Shown one piece after another: positions 46,123-55,892 of a DNA stretch of 64,000 nucleotides. Numbering within the stretch: position 1 is the first letter of the stretch; each line of letters starts with the position of its first letter. The DNA lies in NCBI RefSeq assembly GCF_000613125.1, contig NZ_HG964497.1, positions 4,303,127 through 4,367,126 of the forward strand. Direction: 5' to 3'. A program made the translations under genes and the position numbers. The notes under the pieces were generated by a model, which was not told the origin of the DNA, searched no databases, and saw only the letters and a list, made by a program, of their open reading frames with translations. The stretch comes from Bacillus sp. EB01. Lineage in GTDB: Bacteria > Bacillota > Bacilli > Bacillales > Cytobacillaceae.

Positions 46123-46713
46123 ATGAATCGTTTATACCCTCTCCTTGCTTATAGGCCAATGCTTATGCTCCTGCTAGTTGTGAATATTTTCGGTACAATA
46201 TACGGATATATTTGGTACGGGTGGCAGCTGGAAGAAACGCCTGCAATATTCTTGATTTTCGTACCGGACAGCCCAACAGCAAGCCTCTTTTTTGTATTTG
46301 TATTAATTGCTTTTCTATTAAAAAGGAATTGGCCGCTAATCGAAGCACTGGCAATCGTGACGTTGATTAAGTATGGTATTTGGGCAGTTGTAATGAATTT
46401 ATTAGTATTCGCCGTAACGGACAAGCTGGATTTGATTGCTTGGATGCTTATGCTGTCCCACCTGGCTATGGCAGTGCAAGGTGTCCTTTATGCGCCCTTT
46501 TACAGGATAAAATCCTGGCATCTGGTAGTTGCTGCTTTATGGACTTTACATAATGATGTTATTGATTATGTTTTCTTCATGCTTCCCAGGTATCCGGTTT
46601 TGGATAGGTTTATCCCTCAGATTGGATATTTCACGTTTTGGCTATCGGTTTCATCCATTTTCATTACCTGGTATTTATGTGTGAGGCCTAAACGGTTCAA
46701 ACTCGATTTATAA
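46123..46713 (+). CDS. ypjA: YpjA membrane protein (DUF1405)
   Basis: A 196-residue polytopic protein with about six membrane helices and no catalytic motif. Position after qcrC and before ypjB, and length, match B. subtilis YpjA (DUF1405). AAAGGCGG lies about 10 bases before the ATG. Function unknown. Confidence 0.85.
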   Translation: MNRLYPLLAYRPMLMLLLVVNIFGTIYGYIWYGWQLEETPAIFLIFVPDSPTASLFFVFVLIAFLLKRNWPLIEALAIVTLIKYGIWAVVMNLLVFAVTDKLDLIAWMLMLSHLAMAVQGVLYAPFYRIKSWHLVVAALWTLHNDVIDYVFFMLPRYPVLDRFIPQIGYFTFWLSVSSIFITWYLCVRPKRFKLDL

Positions 46714-46739
46714 GCTGAAAATTCAATTAGTGGCTATTT

Positions 46740-46855
46740 TCGACTGATGGGAAGTAGAGGAAAGCCATACTACTAACTTAAAGGGCGGTTATCCCCCAGG
46801 GATGCTCCTTAACCGATAAATATTTACCCATTGGCATACCTATTAATTTATTATT
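46740..46855. repeat. possible degenerate family C copy
   Basis: CTTAAAGGGCGGTTATCCCCCA resembles the family C start (CTTAACGGGCAGTAAGACCCCCA) and forms CGGTT-ATCCC / GGGAT-AACCG. A preceding AGTAG / CTACT stem is also visible. The match is partial and uncertain. Confidence 0.3.
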
Positions 46856-46884
46856 TGGACAAGTTCTATACTTGTCCTTTTTTT
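46856..46884 (+). terminator. intrinsic terminator after ypjA
   Basis: GGACAAGT / ACTTGTCC arms, loop of five, T8. Confidence 0.9.
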
Positions 46885-46920
46885 CATACATTTTTACTAG
46901 TATGAGAGGGGTGCCAATAT

Positions 46921-47712
46921 ATGAAGATTAGATGCTTCCTTATAATTCTTTTATCATTTACTTTTCCGATTGCAGCTCTTGCAGATGAAAACCTCGCTAA
47001 CGTAGAAAAGCTAGATGCAATTTCAGACGATGCGTTTCAAATGGTCAAGAATCAGCGATATGAGGATGCGCAAAAATTATTAAGTAATTTTTCCAGGGAA
47101 TTCGAGCAAATGTATGATGATAATATACCGTTTACTCTGGATGAATTGAGGATTGTTTCAGTTTCCAGGGACGAAGCAATGGAAGCCGCCGCTAGTCCTA
47201 CCATGGAATATCAGGAAAGACTAAATAAAGTCACTAGCTTCCGTTTGGTTATTGATGCTTTGTCGACATCTTCTGAGCCTCTCTGGTCCGAGATGGAGGA
47301 TGAGGTAATGGGCGCCTTTGGAATGGCAAAAAAGGCTGCCGTAAATGGTGAGGCCTCACAATATCATGCTAATTTGAATTCATTTCTTGCATTATATGAA
47401 CTTATTTACCCTAGCATGAAAATTGATGTACCCAAGGAACAGCTCCAGCAGGTAGATGCAAGAGTCCGCTCGGTTGAACGCCTAAACACAACACTTCCAG
47501 CCAGCCAGAATGATTTAGAGGAATTTGAAGCTCTCGAGTCGAGTCTTCAGGATATTTTTGAGGGAATAGAAGAGGATGAGGCTGATCCATCCCTATGGTG
47601 GGTGATTATCTCGACAGGCAGCATTATTATTCTGACATTGTCGTATGTCGGCTGGCGAAAATATCAGGGTGATAAGGAAGTTACGCGAAAACGCCGCGGG
47701 CTAAAAGATTGA
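46921..47712 (+). CDS. ypjB: sporulation protein YpjB
   Basis: A 263-residue exported protein: signal peptide (cleavage after ALA, about residue 21), an all-helical extracytoplasmic domain, and a C-terminal membrane anchor (about 222-243) with a basic tail KVTRKRRGLKD-like. It matches YpjB of bacilli by position and layout; YpjB is annotated as a sporulation protein. GAGAGGGGTG precedes the ATG. Confidence 0.85.
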   Translation: MKIRCFLIILLSFTFPIAALADENLANVEKLDAISDDAFQMVKNQRYEDAQKLLSNFSREFEQMYDDNIPFTLDELRIVSVSRDEAMEAAASPTMEYQERLNKVTSFRLVIDALSTSSEPLWSEMEDEVMGAFGMAKKAAVNGEASQYHANLNSFLALYELIYPSMKIDVPKEQLQQVDARVRSVERLNTTLPASQNDLEEFEALESSLQDIFEGIEEDEADPSLWWVIISTGSIIILTLSYVGWRKYQGDKEVTRKRRGLKD

Positions 47713-47768
47713 CATTATTCCCCCTCGTTCGGTAAAGTTATATTAACTAACTGGACAGGGGGTTGAAC

Positions 47769-48443
47769 ATGTTTTTAATCTATTTTGCCATAATAATCCT
47801 CATCCCGTTATGGGCACAAATGAGGGTCAAAGGGGCATACAAAAAGTACTCGAAGGTCTCCTCATCCTCCATGAAGACTGGGGCGGAAGTTGCCAGAGAA
47901 ATTCTTCACGCCAATGGGCTTTATGATGTAAGGATTGAAGAAGGACGCGGTTTCTTGAGTGACCATTACGATCCTAGGGCAAAGGCTATCAGGCTGTCAC
48001 CTGACATCTACCATGGCCATTCTTTAGCTTCCACAGCTATTGCTGCCCATGAAGTCGGGCACGCCATCCAGGATGGCGAGAATTATGCATTTCTTAGGTT
48101 CAGGCATGCGCTTGTACCTGTTGCCAATATTGGAAGCAACTTCTCCTGGATCCTGATCATAATTGGAATGCTTGCCTATATGAGTGAATTGCTTTTGCTA
48201 GGAATCATATTCATGGCGGCAGCGGTTTTGTTCCAAATCGTCACTCTTCCTGTTGAATTCAACGCTTCAAGCAGGGCACTGGATCAAGTAGTTTCACTTG
48301 GGATAATCCGGAATGAAGAAGAGCGTCCTGCGAAGAAGGTCCTTGATGCGGCAGCTTTGACCTATGTGGCGGCAGCAGCAGTTGCGGTACTTGAATTGTT
48401 AAGGCTTGTTTTGATTTATACCGGCATGACACGTGACGAATAG
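47769..48443 (+). CDS. membrane zinc metallopeptidase (YugP-type)
   Basis: A 224-residue membrane protease with an N-terminal helix, the zinc-binding HEVGHAIQD (about residues 94-102) and two to three further helices; a later FNASSRALD provides the third ligand region. This is the YugP/DUF neutral zinc metallopeptidase family; the substrate is unknown. AGGGGG precedes the ATG at 47769 (a TTG at 47763 is in frame but too close). B. subtilis lacks it at this locus; other Bacillus species carry it here. Confidence 0.88.
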   Translation: MFLIYFAIIILIPLWAQMRVKGAYKKYSKVSSSSMKTGAEVAREILHANGLYDVRIEEGRGFLSDHYDPRAKAIRLSPDIYHGHSLASTAIAAHEVGHAIQDGENYAFLRFRHALVPVANIGSNFSWILIIIGMLAYMSELLLLGIIFMAAAVLFQIVTLPVEFNASSRALDQVVSLGIIRNEEERPAKKVLDAAALTYVAAAAVAVLELLRLVLIYTGMTRDE

Positions 48444-48473
48444 AAAGAGCGGGGACTAATTCCCCGCTCTTTT
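48444..48473. terminator. bidirectional terminator between convergent genes
   Basis: AAAGAGCGGGG / CCCCGCTCTTTT arms; an A-run on one side and a T-run on the other allow use by both the + strand peptidase gene and the - strand YitT gene. Confidence 0.88.
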
Positions 48474-48488
48474 GCTTTGTTTTTAGAC

Positions 48489-49361
48489 TTATACATCAAA
48501 TGGATTCTTGTTTGCATCGAGTGTGAAGCCTTCTCCAAGGACGTCGTGGACGGCTGTTACCGAGACAAATGCATGAGGGTCGACCGCTGTGATGACGTTT
48601 TTAAGCCTGATGATTTCACTTTTTGGAACAACGCAGTACAGGACTTCCCGTTCATTTTTGCTATAATAGCCATAGCCTTTAAGAACAGTAGCACCTCTGT
48701 CCATTTCCTTCATAATTCGTTCTGCAATCTCATCGTACTTTTCGGACATAATCATTGCGCCTCTGGCAGAGTAGGCACCTTCAGCCATCACGTCAATCAC
48801 TCTGGCCCCAACGGCTACTGCAACGAGCGTATACATGGCTTCACGATAATCGAGATAAGTTAAGAAAGATGCGATAATTACGAGAGCATCAAACATGAAC
48901 ATAGTTCTTCCCATGCTGATCCCCCAGTATTTCTGGGCAATCCTGGCAATAATATCAACGCCTCCTGAGGTGCCTCCAAACCTGAAAATAATACCAAGGC
49001 CGACGCCAATAAAGAGACCGGCGAATAAAGCCGCCAAAAACATATCATCACGCAGTGGAATATTAAGAGGGACCCTTTGGAAAATCCACAAAAAGACGGA
49101 AAGGGCAACAGTTCCAATAACCGTATAAATGAATGCTCTTCTTCCAAGTAATTTATAACCTAGAAAGAAAATAGGGATGTTTATAATCAAGTTGGAATAA
49201 GCAGGATCAAATTTGAACAAGAAATAGATGAGGATCGTGATCCCTGTAACTCCGCCTTCTGCCAGCTGATTCTGTATGTTAAAATTAATAACCCCGAATG
49301 CCATAATTGCCGTCCCTAGCAAAATGAGCAGGATGTTTTTTACTTTAAGGCCTTTTATCAT
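48489..49361 (-). CDS. ypjC: YitT family membrane protein (YpjC)
   Basis: A 290-residue protein with five to six membrane helices in the N-terminal two thirds and a soluble DUF2179 domain at the C terminus (about residues 200-285, with GYYSKNEREVLYCVVPKSEI). The family is widespread and of unsettled function. The frame opens 40 codons earlier, but the ATG at 49361 has AAAGGAGG eight bases upstream on the - strand and gives the length of B. subtilis YpjC. Confidence 0.9.
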   Translation of the reverse strand: MIKGLKVKNILLILLGTAIMAFGVINFNIQNQLAEGGVTGITILIYFLFKFDPAYSNLIINIPIFFLGYKLLGRRAFIYTVIGTVALSVFLWIFQRVPLNIPLRDDMFLAALFAGLFIGVGLGIIFRFGGTSGGVDIIARIAQKYWGISMGRTMFMFDALVIIASFLTYLDYREAMYTLVAVAVGARVIDVMAEGAYSARGAMIMSEKYDEIAERIMKEMDRGATVLKGYGYYSKNEREVLYCVVPKSEIIRLKNVITAVDPHAFVSVTAVHDVLGEGFTLDANKNPFDV

Positions 49362-49553
49362 ATATGATGCCTCCTTTGCCATATTTTGACCAATTAAGCC
49401 GGATATAATTATATCCGATGAAGCAAGTTCCGGCAATTTCCACCTAAAATCAATAGTGTGCAAAAATATTTGTAAATGCATTTTAATTTAGCTAACATGA
49501 GTTATAGCCTATCATACATAATGTAAACATTCCTTAGGCATAGGGGTGAAAGG

Positions 49554-49880
49554 ATGCAAGAGAATAAGACAGTTAAAAAGCTTCAGGAAGAAGTCGATGA
49601 ATACATAGGCCAATTCAAGGAGGGCTATTTCAGCCCGCTGGCGATGACTGCAAGGCTCACTGAGGAATTGGGGGAGCTTGCCCGTGAAATTAATCATTAT
49701 TACGGTGAAAAACCAAAAAAGGCTACCGAGGCAACAAAAACGGTTAATGAAGAGATAGGGGATGTGCTATTCGTGCTAATCTGTCTAGCTAATTCCCTGG
49801 ATATTGATTTGCAGGAAGCTCACGATATGGTTATGGAAAAATTCAGGACCCGGGATAAGGACCGTTGGACGAAAAAATAA
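49554..49880 (+). CDS. ypjD: MazG-type nucleotide pyrophosphohydrolase YpjD
   Basis: A 108-residue all-helical NTP pyrophosphatase. The metal-binding EExxE pattern is seen in TEELGELAREINH (about residues 35-47) and the second acidic pair in NEEIGDVLFVLICLAN (about 64-79). It probably cleans up non-canonical nucleotides. GGGGTGA precedes the ATG. First gene of the dapB to birA operon, as in B. subtilis. Confidence 0.93.
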   Translation: MQENKTVKKLQEEVDEYIGQFKEGYFSPLAMTARLTEELGELAREINHYYGEKPKKATEATKTVNEEIGDVLFVLICLANSLDIDLQEAHDMVMEKFRTRDKDRWTKK

Positions 49881-49900
49881 TAATGGATGGTGGAGTACTA

Positions 49901-50704
49901 GTGGAGAAAAATATAAAAATAGTGATAGCCGGCCCCAGAGGGAGGATGGGGCAGGAAGCTGTCAAGCTTGTTGCTGAAACTCCTGGATTTGAATTGATTG
50001 CAGTATTGGATAGAAGCAACAATGGCCTTACACTTGGCCAAATTGGAAGCTTTCCTCTAAAAGAAGTACCTGTATTCTCGGACATTGAGGAATGCCTCCA
50101 GTCGGTAGACGCCGATGTATTGGTAGACCTTACAGTTCCAGAAGCGGGCATGCATCACGCGAGAACGGCTTTAACACATAATGTTAGACCTGTTGTTGGC
50201 ACTACTGGATTTACAGAAGCTGACCTGAAAGAACTTGAACAGCTTTCAAGTGAAAAGGGACTCGGTTGCATCATCGCACCGAATTTTGCTATAGGCGCCG
50301 TCTTAATGATGAAATTTGCAAAAATGGCAGCAAAGTTCTTCGAAAATGTCGAAATTATTGAAATGCATCATGATAAAAAGCTGGATGCTCCATCTGGGAC
50401 TGCAGTAAAGACAGCTCAAATGATTTCTGAAGTTCGCAGTGCGCATAAGCAGGGTCACCCTGAGGAAAAGGAGACGCTTAAAGGTGCGCGTGGCGCGGAT
50501 TTGGAAGGCATGCGAATACATTCAGTCCGGCTTCCTGGGCTTATCGCCCATCAAGAGGTGCTTTTCGGCTCTGAAGGCCAGACTTTAAAAATACGCCATG
50601 ACTCCTATACAAGGGCATCGTTTATGTCCGGTGTAAAAACAGCAGTGGAAACTGTAATGAAAATTGATTCTTTTGTATATGGATTGGAAAATATCTTGGA
50701 ATAG
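49901..50704 (+). CDS. dapB: 4-hydroxy-tetrahydrodipicolinate reductase DapB
   Basis: A 267-residue NAD(P)H enzyme of lysine and diaminopimelate synthesis, also supplying dipicolinate for spores. Cofactor motif IAGPRGRMGQ at about residues 8-17; catalytic segment EMHHDKKLDAPSGTA near 150. The frame is open from 49865, but the GTG at 49901 with GGTGGAG upstream gives exactly the B. subtilis length. Confidence 0.95.
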   Translation: MEKNIKIVIAGPRGRMGQEAVKLVAETPGFELIAVLDRSNNGLTLGQIGSFPLKEVPVFSDIEECLQSVDADVLVDLTVPEAGMHHARTALTHNVRPVVGTTGFTEADLKELEQLSSEKGLGCIIAPNFAIGAVLMMKFAKMAAKFFENVEIIEMHHDKKLDAPSGTAVKTAQMISEVRSAHKQGHPEEKETLKGARGADLEGMRIHSVRLPGLIAHQEVLFGSEGQTLKIRHDSYTRASFMSGVKTAVETVMKIDSFVYGLENILE

Positions 50705-50716
50705 CGGGGGAAAATA

Positions 50717-51124
50717 ATGAACATAGCGTTAATTGCTCACGATAAAAAGAAGGATGATTTAATCCATTTTGTTACTGCATATACAAAGATTTTTGAGGGG
50801 CACTCCCTTTTTGCTACAGGTACTACCGGGAAAAGAATATCAGAAGCTACCGGCCTTTCGATTCATCGTTTTCAATCAGGCCCCCTAGGCGGGGATCAGG
50901 AAATAGGAGCACTGGTAGCCAACAACAGGATGGACGCAATTTTCTTCTTCCGTGATCCACTCACAGCACAGCCTCATGAACCTGACGTAACTGCTTTATT
51001 AAGGCTTTGCGATGTTTACGCAATACCGCTGGCGACGAATATGGGTACTGCAGAAATCCTTATAAAAGGGATAGAGGAAGGGCATCTGGATTGGCGGACG
51101 GTAGCAAGGGAGAAGAACGAATGA
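50717..51124 (+). CDS. mgsA: methylglyoxal synthase MgsA
   Basis: A 135-residue enzyme that turns dihydroxyacetone phosphate into methylglyoxal, a phosphate-starvation bypass of glycolysis. Substrate motifs: [22 protein letters not shown] and [14 protein letters not shown] (catalytic Asp). AGCGGGGG precedes the ATG. The stop overlaps the bshB1 start (ATGA), which is telling because bacillithiol takes part in methylglyoxal detoxification. Confidence 0.96.
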   Translation: MNIALIAHDKKKDDLIHFVTAYTKIFEGHSLFATGTTGKRISEATGLSIHRFQSGPLGGDQEIGALVANNRMDAIFFFRDPLTAQPHEPDVTALLRLCDVYAIPLATNMGTAEILIKGIEEGHLDWRTVAREKNE

Positions 51125-51837
51125 ACAGCGGTGCAGAAACCGTACATATACTATCCTTTGGTGCCCATGCAGACGATGTTGAAATTGGTATGGGCGGCAC
51201 AATTGCAAAGTTTACAGCACGGGGGAAGAAGGTTGTCATTTGTGATTTGACACAGGCAGAGCTGTCTTCAAACGGAAATGTAAAAACTCGAAATAAAGAG
51301 GCGGCCAAAGCTGCCTCTATTCTCGGAGCCGAACGGATCGGTCTTGACTTGCCTGATAGAGGACTGTTTTTAAAAGAAGATTATATTAAACAAATTGTTG
51401 GTATAATTAGGACCTACAGGCCTAAGCTTGTATTTGCACCCTATTTTGAGGACAGGCATCCCGATCATGGAAATTGTGCCCGCCTTGTTGATGAGGCGGT
51501 TTTTTCTGCTGGTATCCGTAAATTTGATGACGGAACCGGGCTTCCTCCTCACAAGGCAGACAGATTGCATTATTATATGATAAATGGCTTTCACCAACCG
51601 GATTTTTTGATAGACATCTCTGAGTTTTTTGAAATGAAGAAAAGCTCCCTGAATGCCTATGGAAGCCAATTTATGAAAAACGATAAAAGCTTCGATACCC
51701 CGCTGGTTAATGGTTATATTGAATCTTTAGAAGCACGGGAATACTTATTTGGGAAACAGGCTGGCGTGAACTATGCTGAGGGCTTTAAAACTCGCGGACC
51801 GCTATTGCTTGATGGTGACCTACTGGGAGAAATTTAA
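51121..51837 (+). CDS. bshB1: bacillithiol deacetylase BshB1
   Basis: A 238-residue zinc-dependent LmbE-like deacetylase that converts GlcNAc-malate to GlcN-malate, the second step of bacillithiol synthesis. Zinc and catalytic residues are in [14 protein letters not shown] (His, Asp, Asp) and [11 protein letters not shown]. The proline of the usual AHPDD is Ala here, as in other BshB1. It overlaps mgsA by four bases. Confidence 0.94.
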   Translation: MNSGAETVHILSFGAHADDVEIGMGGTIAKFTARGKKVVICDLTQAELSSNGNVKTRNKEAAKAASILGAERIGLDLPDRGLFLKEDYIKQIVGIIRTYRPKLVFAPYFEDRHPDHGNCARLVDEAVFSAGIRKFDDGTGLPPHKADRLHYYMINGFHQPDFLIDISEFFEMKKSSLNAYGSQFMKNDKSFDTPLVNGYIESLEAREYLFGKQAGVNYAEGFKTRGPLLLDGDLLGEI

Positions 51838-51840
51838 AAA

Positions 51841-52971
51841 ATGAAAACACTTAAAATCGGGATTACATGCTATCCAACAGTTGGAGGATCGGGTATTATA
51901 GCGACCGAACTGGGAAAACTCCTCGCCGAGAAAGGACATGAGATCCATTTTATCTCCTCGAGTATGCCATTCAGGCTGAGAAAAATGTATCATAATGTCT
52001 ATTACCACCAGGTGGAAGTGAATCAATATTCAGTCTTTCAATATCCGCCATATGACCTTGCGCTCGCTAGCAAAATGGCCGAGGTTGCCAACAGGGAAGG
52101 CCTCGACCTCCTGCATGTCCACTATGCGATCCCACATGCCGTTTGTGCTATCCTGGCAAGGCAAATGAGTGGCAGGGACCTGAAAATAATGACAACTTTA
52201 CATGGTACGGATATCACGGTGCTTGGGAATGACCCATCTCTGGCTGATGCCATCAAATTCGGTATTGAAAAATCCGATATTGTTACAGCCGTTTCAAATT
52301 CACTCGTTACTCAAACGATGGAAATGATCCATCCTGATAAACAAATTGAAACGGTTTATAACTTCATAGATGAACGGGTATATCTTAGAAGCGCCGATCC
52401 TGATTTAAAGAAAAAACTGAGGATTGAGGACGAAGAAAAGGTCGTTATTCATGTTTCCAATTTCCGGCCTGTTAAAAGGGTTGGTGATGTAATCAGGACA
52501 TTTGCCAGGATATCTGAATCAATGCCAGCAAAACTGCTCCTTGTTGGCGATGGGCCTGAAATGAGGAATGTTACTAGGCTCGTCGAGGAATTGGGATTAA
52601 AGGGAAAAGTATTATTCCTTGGAAAACAGGATAATGTAGAGGAATTATATTCTATTAGTGACCTTATGCTTCTTTTATCTGAAAAAGAAAGCTTTGGGCT
52701 AGTTGCCCTTGAGGCAATGGCTTGCGGGGTACCGTGCATCGGTACAAATATTGGCGGCATCCCGGAGGTAATTGAAGATGGAGTAACAGGCTATATTTGC
52801 AGGTTGGGAGATATAGAAGATATATCCAATCGCGCGATAGCCATTCTGTCAGATTCCGCTCTTCATCAAAGCTTTTCACAAAAAGCCGCTATAGACATGA
52901 AGGAAAAGTTCAATGCTGACCGAATTGTTGCTGAGTATGAAAATCTTTATTATAAATTGCTGGGAAATTAG
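51841..52971 (+). CDS. bshA: bacillithiol glycosyltransferase BshA
   Basis: A 376-residue GT4 glycosyltransferase joining UDP-GlcNAc to L-malate, the first step of bacillithiol synthesis. N-terminal [16 protein letters not shown] binds substrate; the C-terminal Rossmann domain has FRPVKRV and the EX7E motif [16 protein letters not shown] (about residues 282-297). It starts three bases after bshB1, so the two steps are tightly coupled. Confidence 0.95.
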   Translation: MKTLKIGITCYPTVGGSGIIATELGKLLAEKGHEIHFISSSMPFRLRKMYHNVYYHQVEVNQYSVFQYPPYDLALASKMAEVANREGLDLLHVHYAIPHAVCAILARQMSGRDLKIMTTLHGTDITVLGNDPSLADAIKFGIEKSDIVTAVSNSLVTQTMEMIHPDKQIETVYNFIDERVYLRSADPDLKKKLRIEDEEKVVIHVSNFRPVKRVGDVIRTFARISESMPAKLLLVGDGPEMRNVTRLVEELGLKGKVLFLGKQDNVEELYSISDLMLLLSEKESFGLVALEAMACGVPCIGTNIGGIPEVIEDGVTGYICRLGDIEDISNRAIAILSDSALHQSFSQKAAIDMKEKFNADRIVAEYENLYYKLLGN

Positions 52972-52977
52972 GTGAAA

Positions 52978-54180
52978 ATGGTGAAAAAACCATTTTTGGA
53001 TGCATTGCCAGTTATTGAGGAGATAGAAGCCGCCGGATTTGAGGCCTTTTTTGTTGGCGGGGCAGTCCGTGACAACTTCCTCAACAGGCCTATTGGGGAT
53101 GTTGACATTGCTACTTCTGCCAGGCCAGAACAAATTAAAACAATTTTTTCCCGTACAGTCGACATTGGAATTGAACATGGTACAGTACTTGTCCTATTTA
53201 AAGGTGAGTCCTATGAAATTACGACATACCGGACTGAAACAGGATATAAGGATTTCCGCAGGCCTGATGAGGTGAAATTCGTTACCTCTTTAACAGAAGA
53301 TTTGATGCGCCGAGACTTTACAATAAATGCGATGGCAATGGACAGGCATGGTGTGGTAATCGATCCGTTTGGCGGGAAAGAGGATATCGTCAAAAAACAA
53401 ATAAGAACGGTTGGCAATCCTGTGGAACGATTCAGTGAGGATGCGCTTAGGATCATGAGGGCGATTCGCTTTGTTAGCCAGCTTCGCTTTTCAATCGAAA
53501 AGGGAACATTATCCTCTTTGTCTGAAGCTGCACACCTGTTAACCCATATCGCTGTTGAACGAAAGTCCGTAGAGTTTGAAAAAATCCTCCAGGGAACTGG
53601 GAGGGCTGAAGGAATCAGGATGATAACCGAAGCAGGAATCCTGGACTACCTTCCAGGATTAAGCGGGCGGAAAACAGAAATTTCGAAGCTTTCATCCTAT
53701 CAAATTTCAAACCTGAACCTTAATGAAATGTGGGCACTGCTTCTTTATTGCATCAGTATCGAACAAGATGGTGTCGATGAGTTCCTTCGGGTTTGGAAAC
53801 TGCCAGTCAAAAAAATAAAAGCTATTGCCAAACTGCTTTACTTTTTTCAACAAAGGCTGCAATCTAACTGGGACCTTCGCCTTCTTTATCAGGCAGGGAA
53901 GGAAAATATAATATCGGTGGAAAAACTTATACAGTCCATAGGTGGCCAGGCTGGTGCGGCCACGATCGAAAAATGGGTTGAAATGCATAATAGCCTGCCG
54001 ATAAAGTCTAGTGATGAAATGGATGTTTCTGGCGGAGACTTGGTAAAGTGGTCCGGTAAAACGGGAGGCCCCTGGGTGAAAGAACAACTCGCTATGGTAG
54101 AAGACGCGATTATTCATGGCCAGCTTGATAATCGCAAAGATAAGATAAAGGAGTGGCTATTCAATTGCAATCAGAGATAA
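52978..54180 (+). CDS. cca: CCA-adding tRNA nucleotidyltransferase Cca
   Basis: A 400-residue class II enzyme adding CCA to tRNA 3' ends. The head domain has FFVGGAVRDNFL and GDVDIATSA (the DxD carboxylates) at about residues 24-46, and the nucleotide-selecting region EDLMRRDFTINAMAMD with EDALRIMRAIRF follows. Start: ATG at 52978 after TTAGGTGA; GTG at 52972 or 52981 are alternatives. The end overlaps birA. Confidence 0.94.
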   Translation: MVKKPFLDALPVIEEIEAAGFEAFFVGGAVRDNFLNRPIGDVDIATSARPEQIKTIFSRTVDIGIEHGTVLVLFKGESYEITTYRTETGYKDFRRPDEVKFVTSLTEDLMRRDFTINAMAMDRHGVVIDPFGGKEDIVKKQIRTVGNPVERFSEDALRIMRAIRFVSQLRFSIEKGTLSSLSEAAHLLTHIAVERKSVEFEKILQGTGRAEGIRMITEAGILDYLPGLSGRKTEISKLSSYQISNLNLNEMWALLLYCISIEQDGVDEFLRVWKLPVKKIKAIAKLLYFFQQRLQSNWDLRLLYQAGKENIISVEKLIQSIGGQAGAATIEKWVEMHNSLPIKSSDEMDVSGGDLVKWSGKTGGPWVKEQLAMVEDAIIHGQLDNRKDKIKEWLFNCNQR

Positions 54181-55157
54181 GGAAAAAGCTCCTTGATGCT
54201 TTTGCTGATGCCGGTGAGGAATTCGTATCTGGCCAAGCCCTGGCAGAAGCGGCTGGTTGCTCGAGAACTGCAGTCTGGAAGCACATTGAAGGGCTTCGGG
54301 AAGAAGGCTTCATACTTGAAGCAGTCAGAAAAAAAGGCTACAGACTGATCGAGGTTCCTGCATCCTTGACAGCGGATGAAATCCGCCTTGGGTTAAAAAC
54401 GGACTTTATTGGAAAGACGATCGATTATTTTGAAACAGTGGATTCAACTCAAAAAATAGCACATTCCCTTGCTGGAGAATCTGCCCCCAATGGCACTCTT
54501 GTAATAGCAAACGAACAGTCATCTGGCAGGGGGAGAATGGATCGGAAATGGCATTCTCCAAGCGGCACGGGAATATGGATGAGTTTGATCGTCAGGCCAG
54601 ATATTCCGCTTCAAAAAGCACCCCAGTTAACTTTGTTAACGGCTGTCGCGGTTGTACGGGCAATTGCAGCTGCTACTGGGCTTCAACCTGAAATCAAATG
54701 GCCCAATGATATTTTGGCGAATGGAAAAAAACTGACTGGAATTCTTACCGAACTTCAGGCAGAAGCTGACCGAATACATTCAGTCATCATTGGGATAGGG
54801 ATCAATGTAAATCAGCTGGCAAGCGATTTTCCAGATGAACTGAAAGAACTTGCAACATCCGTTGCGCTTGAAACAGGAACCGAGCAATCACGCGCGGGAC
54901 TAATCCGCGAGTTTTGCCTTCAATTTGAAAGGCTGTATGTACTTTACCTTGAACAAGGCTTCCATCCTATAAAGCTTCTTTGGGAGAGCTATGCAAAAGG
55001 AATTGGAGGGCCAATCAGGGCTCGGACTTACAATGGGACTATTGAAGGAACAGCATTAGGAATTACTGAAGATGGTGTCCTTCAGATTGAAGATTTAAAT
55101 GGTAAAATCCACTCTATTTATTCAGCAGATATAGAGCTGCCGAGCATATCTAGTTAG
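54165..55157 (+). CDS. birA: biotin protein ligase / repressor BirA
   Basis: A 330-residue bifunctional protein: a winged-helix DNA-binding domain (about residues 1-65, GQALAEAAGCSRTAVWKHI), a central ligase domain with SSGRGRMDRKWHSP (biotinyl-AMP loop) and KWPNDI, and a C-terminal SH3-like domain. The TTG at 54165 is chosen because the homologue starts at that place and AAAGGAG lies ten bases upstream; GTG at 54153 sits right on the site. Last gene of the operon. Confidence 0.93.
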   Translation: MQSEIRKKLLDAFADAGEEFVSGQALAEAAGCSRTAVWKHIEGLREEGFILEAVRKKGYRLIEVPASLTADEIRLGLKTDFIGKTIDYFETVDSTQKIAHSLAGESAPNGTLVIANEQSSGRGRMDRKWHSPSGTGIWMSLIVRPDIPLQKAPQLTLLTAVAVVRAIAAATGLQPEIKWPNDILANGKKLTGILTELQAEADRIHSVIIGIGINVNQLASDFPDELKELATSVALETGTEQSRAGLIREFCLQFERLYVLYLEQGFHPIKLLWESYAKGIGGPIRARTYNGTIEGTALGITEDGVLQIEDLNGKIHSIYSADIELPSISS

Positions 55158-55206
55158 TGCTTATTGAAATCAATAGTATAAACTTGGCGATGACACATAT
55201 AAAATG

Positions 55207-55258
55207 TGGGCTGTCCAAAAGGCCGTTGAATGACGACACTTTTGGACAGCCTTTTTTA
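55207..55258 (+). terminator. intrinsic terminator after birA
   Basis: GGCTGTCCAAAAG / CTTTTGGACAGCC long arms, loop with GTTGAATGACGAC, T6. The same type of stem ends upstream of position 36. Confidence 0.92.
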
Positions 55259-55263
55259 TTTTT

Positions 55264-55882
55264 AGCTATTTTAAACAACGTTGTTGATTTCCGCTCCACA
55301 AAGGGAATCTTCCAAGAATAATCATCGCAGGGACACAAAGGAAAGCACCAGCGAATTAACATCGCAGAGACAGGCGCATTTTGCGTGTCGCGAGGCGTTC
55401 TTTGCCTGTCACGAGGCGCTTCGCTTTCCACGGGCGGCCTGGGAGCCTGTCTAGCTGTGGCTCCTAGCTAGTTTTCTTCTTGACTAAGCATCCTGAGTAT
55501 CTTGTAACAATCATGGCTTTGGAAAAGCGATGATTGTTACAGCTCGAGGTCGCTTCAGTACCTCAGCTGAAGTCAAAGAACGACTTCTGCTTCAGTCCTT
55601 TCACAAGAGTATGCTTCGGAAGCTTAAGCATCGCACGAAGAAAATGCGTTTTTTGCATTTTCGAGGAGCGCTTGTCGGAGCTGGGCAGTCGCCTCGCTTT
55701 TCTATCTCCTCGGCGCGACGCCTGCGGGGTCTCCCACTGACATTATCTCCCGTTAGGACGTTGAGTAAGCTTCCCTGAAAAGGCACCGCAGGAGAAAATG
55801 CGTTATTTGCATTTTCGAACGAGTCTATGCGCCTTCCGCTCCAACCAACAATGCTAATATATCCAATATCCATTAACCCAGC
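55264..55882 (-). repeat. family A repeat, inverted, with nested insertion
   Basis: Left border AAACAACGTTGTTGATTTCCGCTCC and right border CCAACAATGCTAATATATCC with CCATTAACCCAGC are the family A frame in reverse. Core blocks in reverse order are CGCTTTCCACGGGCGGCCT, GGGAGCCT, then (after the insertion) CCTCGGCG, GCGGGGTCTCCCACTGAC, GGACGTTGA, and the AAAATGC hairpin. No gene is present in the 1.3 kb between birA and panB. Confidence 0.78.
55449..55707. mobile_element. repeat nested in the family A core
   Basis: The intact core reads GGGAGCCTCCTCGG (reverse strand of 11540). Here GGGAGCCT ends at 55448 and CCTCGG resumes at 55708. The 259 bases between start GTCTAGCTGTGGCTCC and end CTTGTCGGAGCTGGGCAG plus GCGAGGCG-like sequence; they include a 16-base inverted pair around TGTAACAATCATGGCTTT and GCGATGATTGTTACA. 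No transposase is encoded. Confidence 0.65.
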
Positions 55883-55892
55883 TTTTATTTTT

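Noticed and set aside
48477-48863. 128-residue + strand frame opposite the YitT gene
   Set aside because: It is antisense to the conserved C-terminal domain of ypjC and has no family features.
55530-55778. Open frames in the birA-panB gap
   Set aside because: They cross the boundary between the nested insert and the family A core, so they cannot be ancestral genes.
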